This document shows positions 1 through 11,080 of a stretch of 64,000 nucleotides of DNA, piece by piece. Both the position numbers and the translations under genes were made by a program. Numbering within the stretch: the stretch's first letter is position 1; each line of letters starts with the position of its first letter. The stretch is taken from positions 95,907,451 to 95,971,450 of the forward strand of contig CM068825.1 in NCBI GenBank assembly GCA_028554795.2, given 5' to 3'. Below the pieces are notes generated by a model. The model was given only the letters and a program-made list of their open reading frames with translations, ran no database searches and was not told the DNA's origin. The DNA comes from Sinohyriopsis cumingii. Its lineage: Eukaryota > Mollusca > Bivalvia > Unionida > Unionidae.

Positions 1-1183
1 AGGGCAGGGTAATTAATCTCCAAAAGGGAACCTTAAACGTGTATTTCACGTTTAAAAAGGCACCTCGTGTTATCATGAATTGCAGGGACAGATCGAGAAA
101 TATCATTTACGGGAGCTTCTGGATTGTAAGTGTTTTTATTGTATAATTTTAGTCTGTTATTGTTTTTCTTGAATAATCTTTAAAGGCAGTAGGTGATTTT
201 GGAAATTTCGAAAAATCCAACGTTTCATATGTAGTTCATCCATTGCAAAGAAAAGTCGCGTATACGTTTCTGAGAAATTAAAGAGGTATTTTGCAACTTA
301 ACAAAGGGCAAATTGCTGGGGGGTTGGGGACCTTGTACAATATAAAGAATGGACTGACGCAGAAGAAAGTAGGAAAAGAAAAGCCTGTCACGACATCATT
401 TTAAAAATGGCTAGCCCCACCACCCCGCCATACTCCAGTAAGACAGACATGTGCCTCCCATGGCACAGTCTTGTGTATTTGTGTTGCGCATAATTCTCGT
501 ACACTGAGTGTGACAGCGTTGCAACAGCCTTGCAATCACCATGACATAGGTCAACACCAAGGAGGTTGCTTATGAATCGTATTGAAGCATATAATCTGTG
601 ATAAATTGAACTAAACACAAAAAGGACATGTCCTGCACTTTGAGACCACAATCATCACAGTGATATAAAACGTTTGACCTTAACCATAATCTCCAAAGGT
701 GGATCGTTCATGATGTAGAATAATTCATTCAGTGTATAATCAAATTCATCAAAGTCTTTAGGAGCTAATAATGAATTTAAAAATACTTTAACTAAAACCT
801 TAATGCAAATTTTATATATGACTGTGACCAAAAGATTAAAAGAACGAGGGTGCGTGTAGCAACCTTAGGGTCATTATAACTTACCCAAGGTATAAAGAAA
901 ACTCGTACAGTGATTCAGAAAATATAAGCAACAACGGCCCTTCACAAACCCAGTTTAAACTAAAACCTGAAAGCAAATTTTATATGTTTGTGACCATAGC
1001 CTAAGATCAAAGGGCAGGTGTGCACGTCAACCAGTGAACTAAGCTTCGTTATAATTCATTCTCAAGTACGAACAAATCCATCAAGGAGTTCTGGAAATAC
1101 AAGAAAATGAAAACACTTTAACCAAAACCCTATTATAGACTTTATACAACTATGACCTGGTCTCCTTGGTTATCTGGATGAAC
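1..1183. other. AT-rich flank, no gene seen
   Basis: No ORF here resembles a protein I recognise and no RNA gene is visible. The right part holds a degenerate repeat listed separately. The short ORFs are interrupted and look like chance frames. Confidence 0.6.
782..1150. repeat. Degenerate tandem repeat, period about 170 bp
   Basis: The string ACTTTAACYAAAACC, followed by GCAAATTTTATAT and GTGACCA, recurs at about 786, 952 and 1118. Each copy is followed by a similar GT-rich and TCATTATAA stretch. Copies are much diverged. A possible further copy follows the MITE (about 1740-1990), which would mean the MITE landed in this repeat. Confidence 0.4.
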
Positions 1184-1184
1184 C

Positions 1185-1703
1185 ATCTTCGCTAGCCAAG
1201 GTTCTGATGCGTTAACCCTATCTACACCTTGGCGGATTGATCAGATATTTCACTGCTTCTGGTCTGAATTTCACTGGATGCGGCGGCAAGTAACTGCATC
1301 CAATTAAAATCAAGTTGTTCAAATTCGAACACTGTTCCTACATGATCGAGACAAGGGGAGAACACAACATGAATGGACTGAAAAATAAGTGATTTTCTGT
1401 TACCGGTCCGTGTTTGTACAAAAGTCCTTTCACTCACACACACACACACCTGTAATGACTTCTCTCTGGTTCGATGTTAAACTTACAAACTTAAGTATCC
1501 TTTTGAAGTAAATTGCCAGTACCAGTTTCGGCATATGTACAAAATGCACTGCCGCTACGCACTATTGGTTAGTTGGCATTACATACTGAGGGAGACAACT
1601 CCTCAAATTCAATAGCTGTCGCTAGGACAAACCACTCAAATGTCTGATCGATCCGCCAAGGTGCAGATAGGATTAACGTAACGGAACCTTGGCTAGCGAA
1701 GAT
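1185..1703. mobile_element. MITE-like element with 55-60 bp terminal inverted repeats
   Basis: The sequence beginning ATCTTCGCTAGCCAAGGTT at 1185 recurs in reverse complement ending at 1703. Matching continues inward for about 60 bp with a few substitutions, through the CACCTTGGCGGATYGATCAGA segment. The 519-bp unit has no transposase-like ORF, so it is most simply a non-autonomous DNA transposon. I could not define a clear target duplication. A short (CA)n run sits inside at 1435-1449. Confidence 0.75.
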
Positions 1704-4103
1704 ATGGGTGAGGAAGAATGCCACAGAATGAATTCTCTTAATTTCATAATGATGAATACAATGTTTGATGAGAATCTATTAAAGAGTCTGAAAAATTATA
1801 GTAAATGAAAAACTAACCAAACTTTCAACGAAAATTTCCGAAGTAAAGGGGCTAGGTGAGCCATGTTGTAGAATGAATTGTAATTTGGGTCATAACTATT
1901 TCCGTGAAGTATAATACAAGTGAGCATGCTATAGAATGAATTGTTTAAGGGTAATAATTATTTATGCAAAGTACGATGATACCATACAAAATGGGATACG
2001 ATTTTTTATATTTAAAAAAACGTAACTGTTGACAACGCAGATGTCGCCTTCGGAAAAGCGTAACCGTGTGAATTTTGTAAGATGTTTTGTGAACACATAA
2101 ATGAGTGAACGTCGCAGGGTCAGCGTGACACATAACTAATTAAGTTGATGAATGTGTGTCGGTAAGGTGTTAAAGCTAGGGTCTCTGCTACAATAATGGG
2201 CTTTAATGTTCCTGGTTTGTGCATGATTGATTTTTAATGAGGTTTCCGTTTTATAACTGTCGACGAATTCGGTTCTAAGTATCGGGGAATGACTAGAATT
2301 TAAATGACGCAGAGACAACTTTCTTAATTATACGAATAGGTGTCATAACATGAAAATGTCCAGAAATCGCGTTCTTAAGAAAGCGCGGAAATACGAGGAA
2401 TTACTCAAACCTAGATATGCGTGTTAATCCTAATGAATCTAATCATGATTGGCTAAGCTAAAAAAAGGCGTGGGCTCCCCAGGCGAAGCGAATTCTCGTA
2501 TTTTATAAATGTTCTACGTCGCGAAATTAGTCAAAGTTTTGCAAGAGGCGAAACTATTGCTCAGAGAAGAATAGCGAGTATTTTTTTCTCGTTAAAGAAA
2601 ATTCCAATGGATGTGTATTGAAAGTCTCGAGAAATGATTAAGTAAAGAGTAAAGAGATGATTCTGAAAACGGGAAAAGACAGCAAATTACCGTATTTTAG
2701 TTCCATACACTTTTCCTTTGATATGAGTTGTGAAGATAGTTTTTTTCTCCTTCATTTGTCTTGAATGTTATATGATTCATTTATTCTGAATCTGGATAGT
2801 GATTAACAGCCTACACGGAAGGGGGCCTATTTGTAATGGCTTATTAGGAGACTATTCTATACTATAGACCGGTTACTGATGTTAAATAATCTGTCAGAGA
2901 TAAATTTAGTGACGTCAACTAGTCTGTCAGAGATACATAAAGTTTGTATACTATTTAATGAGGTACTAATTAGTATGTATACATATTACTCTATGAAATG
3001 TCATACTTGACCTAAGAACCGTATTAGCAGCTAGTGTCCGTTTGAAGTATGATATGATGATATCTAACGTAACAAGAGAATGAATGGCATTAAGAGTATT
3101 CAAGTCCGAACAACCCATTTTGGTTGCTTATTTATATATTTTCAAAGAGAAATAGTTCGCAACGACACATAACAACGCAGCGCAACGGGGACGTGTAGAA
3201 AGGATCCATATTGCAGCCGAGACCCGTACGAAGTTGGATGCAAAAGAGAAGTCATTGTAGGCCGCATCACATAAGAAATCAGAGGGATAAAGCAACCCGC
3301 TTTACCACAGATGTTGAATCTGGAGTGACCCCAAAAAAGCATGGTCATACTGGACCATTCGAACACGCTCACTCGATTTTATGATGAAATTAACCACATC
3401 TGTGTAAACGGAACTGCTAATTATATTCTGTAGTAATGTTTAGGTAATTATTTTTCTAATAGAAGTGTATCCTTCAAGTGTCCTGTATAATTTATATTTG
3501 TTTAACATAACCGATTAAATTGTTATATTTTATATACGGGGGCTCAAGTTGTTCTATTCTATGTCTCCTTTCAGATCTCTGTTTATTCCACCAATTAATT
3601 TCCAATGTTTATTATCTACCCTATCTGGGCAATAACACAGTGGTCAATCATCCTGTAGATAACAATAATCACCACACATAACAAAAAGTAACTGCTATGT
3701 CTCGCTTTCCACTAACATCGACTCGAAAATAAAAATAGTGAAGTACCGACGGGCAAAAATAAGACCTACTTTTACTTGATATTTGTGGTACTCACCTTGA
3801 TGCATAAACACAAAAATTTGTATTGCTATGGGACTAAAAAGCATCCTCTCATAATAAACATTTCAGGTACGAAATTTTGAATAAAAATTTATAAATATAA
3901 TAAAAGGGTAACCTTGTTTATGTAGAGTTTTGGGGAACCAGTTATTTTCCCCGATCATAGATCAGATAATCATCCCATGACAGCATTACAAAATACATGT
4001 AATGTAATCAACGTCACACATAATATAAAAGATACAAGAATAAATACATGTGTAGTACACCCATTTTGCGCCCTCCAGCAAATTAGGAGGTGATCAATGG
4101 ATG
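1704..4103. other. Intergenic, no gene recognised
   Basis: AT-rich DNA with frequent stops in all frames. A 76-codon frame on the minus strand (3142-3372) resembles nothing I know. A repeated CTGTCAGAGATA string occurs near 2893 and 2933. No RNA gene seen. Confidence 0.5.
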
Positions 4104-4240
4104 CAGGAGAAACGGTTGGCATGTCGGTCTCGCGACCGAAAGAGAACGGGTTTGAATCTTATCATTGTATCAAACTAGGTTGTTACCCTGGTGTGTCCTA
4201 CGGCAAGGTACTTTATTCCAATTCCCTAAGAATTAAATAA
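4104..4240 (+). mobile_element. tRNA-derived SINE fragment
   Basis: A tRNA-like head is visible: GGTCTCGCGACCGAAAG near 4129 resembles an anticodon arm, and GGTTTGAATCT near 4150 is one or two changes from an RNA polymerase III B box. It is followed by GTGTCCTACGGCAAGG and ACTTTATTCC (4191-4219), a block resembling the conserved central domain of many metazoan SINEs. The 3' end is not clear; the element may run to about 4350. Confidence 0.55.
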
Positions 4241-4541
4241 TCTACTTGTGTTGCTGTGCCGTAAAATCAAACTAAGTCAATCTTCCTCACTCGCCGTATC
4301 ATCATATAATCAGAATAATATGAAATTAATGAATAGTGGTGTAACTGAGTTTAGTTATCATTCATAAATTGGGAAGATATAGTTGCGTGAAAGATCTGTC
4401 TGGTATTGTATCGTAGCCAGACAGAAGAATGGGGCACAAGGCAAAATTGTACACAATATCCAAATTTCGACTAACCGGCTAAAAAGATAGAAATGGACCC
4501 CCACCCCAAGTCCTCATATACATGGTAAATACACCACCGAG

Positions 4542-4574
<33 letters not shown>

Positions 4575-5039
4575 CTACACAGAATAATGTTAAAGAAACA
4601 AATATGTCTGAAAGAAGAAACAAGAACCTCGTCAAAGATGTGTAAGCTGCATGTTTATTTTGTATTAGGGTCATAATAGCAAATGTTTATAAAATAAATA
4701 ATCAGTGATGGGGTGACCTCGTGTATCTGTTTTTGTTCTTTTGTTACTTAGGTTGTTTGTTTTATATTTTTTTATGCCACAGGGGAGATTACTGTTTGTC
4801 TCGCTGTGCTACCCTTTGGTATACATTATCATTATTATTATTATTAATTTTTAATGAAATCATTTAATTTTGTTAGTTCTGTAACATTTATAAATAATTT
4901 TTAGTGCAGAAATTTAAAGAAAGTAAATACTATTTCTCCAAACTAGGCGTATCGGTACATACTTCAAAACAGTGAGTAGTAAAGCCGATTTGCCTTTCGT
5001 ATTCAACAGATACATTACAAATTATAACAGATAGAGCCA
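4241..5039. other. Intergenic with microsatellites
   Basis: Contains a (GTAT)n run and an ATT run at 4832-4846. The minus-strand ORFs are low-complexity or chance frames. Nothing else recognised. Confidence 0.5.
4541..4571. repeat. (GTAT)n microsatellite
   Basis: About eight uninterrupted GTAT units. Confidence 0.95.
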
Positions 5040-5339
5040 ATGCAATTACAATCGGAAGAAAGAATGAAAGAAAGACAAATTCAGTTACAAGAAGAAAAAC
5101 AAAAACAAATGCAGTTACAAGAAAAAACAGATGCAATTGCAGTTACAAGAAAAACAGATGCAATTGCAGTTACAAGAAAAACAAATAGATATGGAAAAAT
5201 TAACACTGAAAATACGCCCCTGTATATACGATTATTACACACACCTCTCAGTTTTATATCCATATTACATATTACGACGCGTACATCCCAAGGACTGAAT
5301 GACATTTCATCTTTTTCTAATCGAAGTTTTACTTTTTAA
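5040..5339 (+). pseudogene. Decayed coiled-coil coding fragment with a 27-bp repeat
   Basis: The frame starting at 5040 encodes a Gln/Glu/Lys-rich helix (QLQEEKQKQMQLQEK). A 27-bp unit containing CAGTTACAAGAAAAACAGATG is repeated at about 5114-5190. An extra A in one poly-A run moves the repeat into a frame reading AIAVTRKTD, while the neighbouring frame keeps the QLQLQEKQ pattern. The helix pattern and absence of flanking gene structure suggest an eroded gag-like or structural gene fragment; no family can be assigned. Confidence 0.3.
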
Positions 5340-5345
5340 GTAAGA

Positions 5346-6670
5346 GGCATTCCTGTTGATATAACAGGAAATAATGCCGGACAGTGAACTTAGGGTAATG
5401 ACCTAAAAATCTGGATACGCTTAGAAAACCTTTGCCATTTCCCAAAAATATAGGTCAACTATTATACAATTAACCGGATAAAAAGAAAACAAACACAATT
5501 TTAAAAAACATCAGGCAAATAACTTTAGTAGACACTCTTTCGGAACAAAAAAGAGGTTGCATTAGTTGCTACTCTGGTAAATGAAATCCTAAACTCGTGA
5601 TTTTGCATGTTTGCTTTGCTAATGAATAACGCCCTTATGTCAAAAATTGAACGTTACCTTTTTGTAAACCAGTAATTGATCAACAAGTGACACCTCAAAC
5701 TTACTGCGAAGAAATGTTTGAAATTCCCCCTATTGGTTCAGAACTCACGGTTAAAAATTTGATTCTTCTATTTTCTCTTGGCCTTTTCAAATCTTAACCA
5801 TGCTATAACACTTACAGATATAATTTCTAGTCGGGACCATGAAGTTCATTGCAGGTCGAGTCGAATTCACACGTGGCCGAGTTTATCGTATGCCCTAGCC
5901 ATACAATACACAAACTGCTTCACGTGTACTGGAACTTCTCATTGGCCAACTGAAAATAAGTTATAAATGTCTGAGCTAAACATCGGTACCAAATTTATTA
6001 TGCTACGCGAAATGTGGCTTGAAATAACAGCGTTTATTCTTAACTGGGTCGCGCGAGAAAGGTGTCCTCCCTTGTAGTTATTATATAGTACATGTATGAC
6101 AGGTCAATTTTAAGCAACGATACGAGCCCCTGTGATCGAATGTATATGCGTGAGTTTTGATCTTACAACCGTAAAATAATTTTGGAGGCAGTTGAGTCAG
6201 CAAGTAAAAACGGTTGAGAAAAAAAGGGTGATCGAGTGGGGGGGGGACACTTTCTATTTCTTTACTTCAATATGCTTTTTTTGACTAGTGGGTAGAATTA
6301 ATTCTTTTTTTCAGAAAAGCCGACAAGTATTTTTTACAAATCTATTTCAATGTCGGAAATGGTATACAAAAAATATATATAATGATGTACATGCATTTAG
6401 CACTGTTGAGGTAATTGATATAATTGCAAATACCATACATATGATGATTTGATTGGTCTAAATGTGAAACCCATCATGTGCTCGATACATGTATTTAAGA
6501 AACTTTCAAGTCTCTCTCTCTCTCTATAATATGCAATTTATTCAATTATGTGCTTCAGTTTATTTACTACTTTTGTACTTAAACAAAAATTAGAAGAGTA
6601 TGTTACACATCTTAAAGGATGATACGGATGAAGATTTAAATTGCTTCCGTTTAATGATTTTTAATTTCAG
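5346..6670. other. Intergenic, nothing recognised
   Basis: AT-rich with a G10 run near 6238 and (TC)n near 6513-6525. A frame at 5778-5966 has no recognisable motif. Confidence 0.45.
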
Positions 6671-7054
6671 GGTCCCTGTTGAAATCAATGAGGAAATTCA
6701 CTACGTTACAAAAGATCATGCTATCAGAATGGAAAATGGTAAAATGATTCAATATATTTTGCTGTCCAATTTGAAATAAATTCCTTGAAATAAGTGTACC
6801 TGAAATTAACAAAATTAAAGCGTATTAATTTAACTGTGCTACTGAACAGAATATAAAGGTGTGATATGATTTTTCTTTCTGTCAACTTCCCCACTCTTCA
6901 ACTTATCATCATAGAATAATGTACTAGAACTTATTTAGTAAGTAGCCTAATACTTTCCAAAATGTATATGTTTATCCCAATTAGATTAATTACCAATCAG
7001 TGTAACCCATATTGACCCATATATAAGAGTAAATTATGCATACCTAACCATTTA

Positions 7055-7684
7055 GGTGGCACTCTACAGTTTCGTATTTTGCACAAGGTTAGAATTTTAA
7101 AGAAAAAGAATTTCCACGGCTTTCCTCACTGGCTATTTAAAAAAGACCTTGTATATCTTAGGTATATTTAAAAGAACCATTAATTCCCTTTATTTTGGTG
7201 TATGATTGATGGGTGCAATATGGGTTATAGAGTATACAGCTTGGCCTTACTCCAAATGTGCACCTTTCAAAAAAGTGCTAGTACCACTTGGTCATTTTCA
7301 CTTCCTGAACTTCAGAGGTAAATTGTATAAAAAAAAGAGCTGATAACATTTTTTACATTTTATATATTTGGTAATTCATTCAATGCACTTTCAGAAGCTG
7401 GCATTCTCTAGTCTGGCAAAATTAATTTTCCCTATTTTAATAGCTGCTATGGATAGTGTACTTTAGACAAATTCAGGCTGATTTTTTCAGCACAAGGGAG
7501 CAATCATTTTAGTTAGCAGTGTGATTAGATCATGTACAATTTCCAAAGAAATATCATCCTTATTACATTACTGTAGCATAAAGGTATGCCAACATTATCT
7601 CCAATGTGCATGTTTTAAATGAAAACAACTTCACCTTACATATGTCACTCTCTCAAAAATACATAATAACTGGTGACTGCCTCC
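7055..7684 (+). repeat. Non-autonomous DNA transposon, copy 1 (about 630 bp)
   Basis: Starts GGTGGC-CTCTACAG-like and ends CTGGTGACTGCC, so its ends are short imperfect inverted repeats (GGTGGCGC type, clearer in copy 2). It matches the reverse complement of 14041-14697 almost throughout, with many substitutions. No ORF. Confidence 0.7.
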
Positions 7685-7916
7685 TTACAGCTGCAGGGCC
7701 TTCCATTAAAGTTGAAAAGGTAGTTGTCAAATTAGGCTGCGGGTTTGAAGTGGGTTTTTTTAATAAAAAAAAGTAGCCAGGTGTAAAGTAAAAATAGCCA
7801 AGTAAATCATCTGCCTGAATTGGAAAGCTGTATTGTTTTTTTTCTCAAACATTAATGTCTTCATGCTGCATCAATTTAAAGTTGAATAAAACAGTTAAGG
7901 AAAGTTTGCAGATGTG

Positions 7917-7944
7917 TATCTGTCTGTCTGTCTGTCTCTCTCTC

Positions 7945-7974
<30 letters not shown>
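7917..7974. repeat. (TCTG)n(TC)n(TA)n(GA)n compound microsatellite
   Basis: CTGT and TC runs pass through TATATATATA into a GA run, so the block is self-complementary and can fold into a hairpin. Confidence 0.95.
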
Positions 7975-7975
<1 letters not shown>

Positions 7976-9087
7976 CACCAAACCTAAATAGTCGGTTCAC
8001 TTTGCATGTGATCACTCTTGAGATGCATTTCTATTGATACTGCATGCTTGTAGACTGGATATCCAGACTGGGATATTACATTATTCCCAACAGTTCACTG
8101 CACCTAAATGGATTTGTTAGAGGAATTTCCAGATACATGTTCTGGCAACTAGTAAGAATTATAGACTGCTAGAACTGACAGTTTGAAACACTGCATATAT
8201 TATGCTTTTATTTATACTTTGCTGCCAAAATCTTGAATGAGATGATGTTATCACAGGGCCCTGGGACATGTCAGGAATCTTCAGCTACAATCACTTATCA
8301 TGTGATAATGATGTAGGGCTATCAAACAATGGTATGTCAAAATACAGATGTAAAGATTTGCAGTCCTCTCAACAATGTTTTCTTTTGTAGGTTTAATGAG
8401 CCTGCCCATAGAAATACTTGTTAGGATTCTGCAATACATTGGAGTCCATGATTTACTTATGACTGTTATATTCATCAACAATCGTCTACGACAGATGGTT
8501 GAATACTGTCATTTGGTACAAGATGCAGATGTAGATTTGAAGATGTAGTAAACATAGACATGAATATACTGGAATTTATATTAAGTATTCGCATATGCTC
8601 TTCTCTTCGTATCTTGAATTTATCAAACCAGATAATATGCATTGACACAGAAGAATTTAATAATCATTTACAAAAGTTGAACAGTGCTCTTAGTTTGGAA
8701 GAATTGTATTTGGAGAAAGGTGCCCAGTACATGTTTCTTTTGTGCCTGTTGTAAAAGCATTGAGAGTACCTGACTTGAGCTCCTCTTTAATTGTAGACAG
8801 CAGTTTGAATTTTCTAAAAGCCGGCAAAAAGCTTGAATACCTCTATTTATCATTCAACTGTCTTTCAGCAACAGCAGTTCAAGAGGTGGCAGCAAGACTT
8901 CCAAAGTTGCAACATTTGGATATAACTGGAATCAAACTCAGTACCTATACTTATGAAGCAATTCTTAATTTCTCTCTTAGAAGCTTTCAGTGCACTCTGG
9001 TTCACAATCATGATGTTCAATATGCTCTTCATATAGCACAACAGTTAGGAGTAATGGTGACAATTATTTAGGCTTTTTTTTCTTCAG

Positions 9088-9970
9088 AGAAAACACCCAA
9101 GGTCTGGACATCTGGAGAGACAGATTTGCTGTTTGCTTTATTCTTAGAGAAGAATGAGCTCTTCAAAAAGAGCAAAATACATGTTCAGATATGGAATCGC
9201 AGCAGAAATGGAAAAACAAGGATATACTGTGAGTAGCAGCCTGTGCTCAAACAAATGGAACTCTCTGAAAAGAAGTTACATGGAAACAGTAGATCACAAT
9301 TCTAAAACAGGTGAATATCCAAAAACCTGTAAATATTTTGAAGAAATGAATCAGGTGTTTGGTAAAAAACCAAGTACCCAACCAACTTTTACTTTGCATT
9401 CATCAGGTCAGTCATCATCTTCTGATGCATCCTCTACAGATCTGTCAGTCTGTAAAGACAAGGATGAAGAAGATACCAACTTGGAAAGTGACAGTCCAGG
9501 TTCTGAGTCTGTAGCTCCTCCTGTCCCTAAAAATAGAAAAGTTCCTGGCAAAAGCAGAAGGGAAACTCTATTCTGGAATTTTTTAAAGAACATAGTGAGA
9601 GGCAGATAAATGATTGTTGTTGTTGTTGTGGGGTTTAACGCCATTTTTCAGCACGATAGGCTATACATGGCGGCCAGTATTAATGGTGGAGGAAGAACCC
9701 GGAAAACCCCGGAAAGAACCACCGACCCACGAGAAGCTACTGGCAGGCTTTCTCACATGCCCACATTGGCTGAATCTTAGACTCAAACCGCCGCAGACAG
9801 AGGTGAGATGGCAGTGATCCGTAACGAAGAGCGCTTTAGACCACTCGGCCACTCGGGGCCCCGCAGATAAATGAAATGAGAGGGCATGAGCAGTTTCTTC
9901 AAGAACAACAAGACCAAAGATTAGCAAGATTTGACCGGCTTTTAGATATTTTGCATAACAGACAGCCATA
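9088..9970 (+). pseudogene. Myb/SANT-like DNA-binding protein (PIF/Harbinger type), broken by a SINE
   Basis: After a TTTTTTTTCTTCAG acceptor-like site the frame reads KVWTSGETDLLFALFLEK, the start of a Myb/SANT-like domain. A frameshift near 9197 moves to the frame with EMEKQGYTV, CSNKWNSLKRSY and TGEYPKTCKYFEEMNQVFGKKP, typical of the Myb-like partner protein of PIF/Harbinger transposons. An acidic Ser-rich linker follows. The C-terminal segment (EMRGHEQFLQEQQDQRLARFDRLLDIL) resumes only after the inserted SINE at 9614-9862 and ends at 9970. The partner transposase may be the remnant at 15.0-16.4 kb. Confidence 0.7.
9614..9862 (-). mobile_element. tRNA-derived SINE (V-SINE/RUDI-like) with 12-bp target duplication
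   Basis: Flanked by a perfect 12-bp direct repeat GCAGATAAATGA (9602-9613 and 9863-9874). On the minus strand it begins GGCCCCGAGTGGCCGAGTGG, a tRNA-Ser/Leu-like A-box region. It continues through TTTTCCGGGTTCTTCCTCCA and GCCGCCATG and ends GGCGTTAAACCCC plus (CAACAA)n. The head, tail and duplication show L1-type target-primed insertion. The family name is from memory of molluscan SINEs and less certain than the class. Confidence 0.85.
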
Positions 9971-10328
9971 AGTAGAATGACATCACGAGAGTGAATATTA
10001 GACAGTGATGGTATTGATGAGGATTGTCACGGACAGTATTAGTGATTAAAAATAAAGTGATCTTATTAATAGTTGGTATTTTTAAATATATTGTTTGAGA
10101 TTATACTTTTTTTAAAGCTTTATGACAGGACACTGCATATGGAGTCCAATTTGTCTGTGTTGTTAAAATCATATAATGCACCCTTATTTTACAAGAAGTT
10201 GTTCATTATTCAAAAGTGAAGTTGGCAGTGGTTATAGAGATGGGTTCTATCTATATATATATCAGAACATGTATAATTATAAATGAAACATTTATGGCAT
10301 ACAAAATTAATGATTATTTCTATTTCAG

Positions 10329-11080
10329 GGCACCACCCAACTCTCAGACCTCAAAGTACATAAGCACACATCGTATGACAGTCACAAAAGCACCAGTGAG
10401 TTTCAGCAGTCGTTGGCCGATGTAATAGTTGATGAGATGGTTACTGAGGTCAAGGAATCTCGTGTTTACAGTGTCATGCTTGATGAGAGCACAGATGTTT
10501 CAGTACATTAGAATTTGATTGTTTATGTTAGGTACTTAACTAGTTTGGTTGGCAGTGTTGAACCAGTGACACAATTTCTAGGTATTCATCAGCTTCAAAC
10601 CGCAAACGCAGAATCTATATATTCAGAGTTGTTAGGTATAATTAAGTCATTTGGTTTTAGTCTGGACAATCTGATTGGTGTATCAACGGATGGTGCTGCA
10701 GTCATGTTGGGTTGCAAGAGTGGTGTTGTTACCAGGTTGAAGGAGGCTACTAAAGGTTTGCTTGCAACTCACTGCATTGCACATAGGTTAGCTCTGGGTA
10801 TAGGTGCGGTGCTGCAGCTAATGAGGTTAGATACATGGTCAAGTTTCAAGATATACTGAATAATATGTACAAGTATTTTGCATATTCCCCCCATAATATG
10901 TGTAGGCTTGAGGCAATTCAGTCAGTGTTGGAGTCTTCTCACACTCGCTTGCATCAGGTATTCCACACAAGGTGGCTGAGTTTTGAAGGTAGTGTACAGG
11001 CAGTTGTTGATAATTTTCAAGCTCTAGTTAGTGTCTTCTTGGAAGACAAGTCCCTAAAATCGCAACGGATCTTCATGTAA
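10329..11080 (+). pseudogene. hAT-superfamily transposase fragment
   Basis: A possible splice acceptor (TTTCTATTTCAG) precedes the frame. It reads SRVYSVMLDESTDVS, then a TAG at about 10509, then VSTDGAAVMLG, KSGVVTRLK and HCIAHRLAL, which match the catalytic region of ZNF862/DUF4371-type hAT transposases. A frame change near 10810 leads to FQDILNNMYKYFAYSP and VFHTRWLSFEGSVQAV. The C-terminal dimerisation region is missing here; a related one lies on the opposite strand at 13.2-13.7 kb. Confidence 0.8.

Larger units (their letters stand above)
6671..9071 (+). pseudogene. F-box / leucine-rich-repeat protein gene, two exons, frameshifted
   Basis: Exon 6671-6738 is bounded by TTTAATTTCAG and GTAAAA. 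Exon 8391-9071 follows TTTTCTTTTGTAG. Joining them keeps one open frame that enters a clear F-box (SLPIEILVRILQYIGVHDLL). The frame then breaks at a stop near 8545 and shifts again near 8720. Leucine-rich-repeat-like segments (LRILNLSNQ, LEELYLEKG, LEYLYLSFNC, LQHLDITGIK) lie across the shifted frames up to a stop at 9069. F-box/LRR proteins are substrate receptors of SCF ubiquitin ligases. The 1.65-kb intron has been colonised by a repeat (7055-7684). Upstream exons were not identified. I read it as a decaying host gene; assembly errors are an alternative cause of the shifts. Confidence 0.6.
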
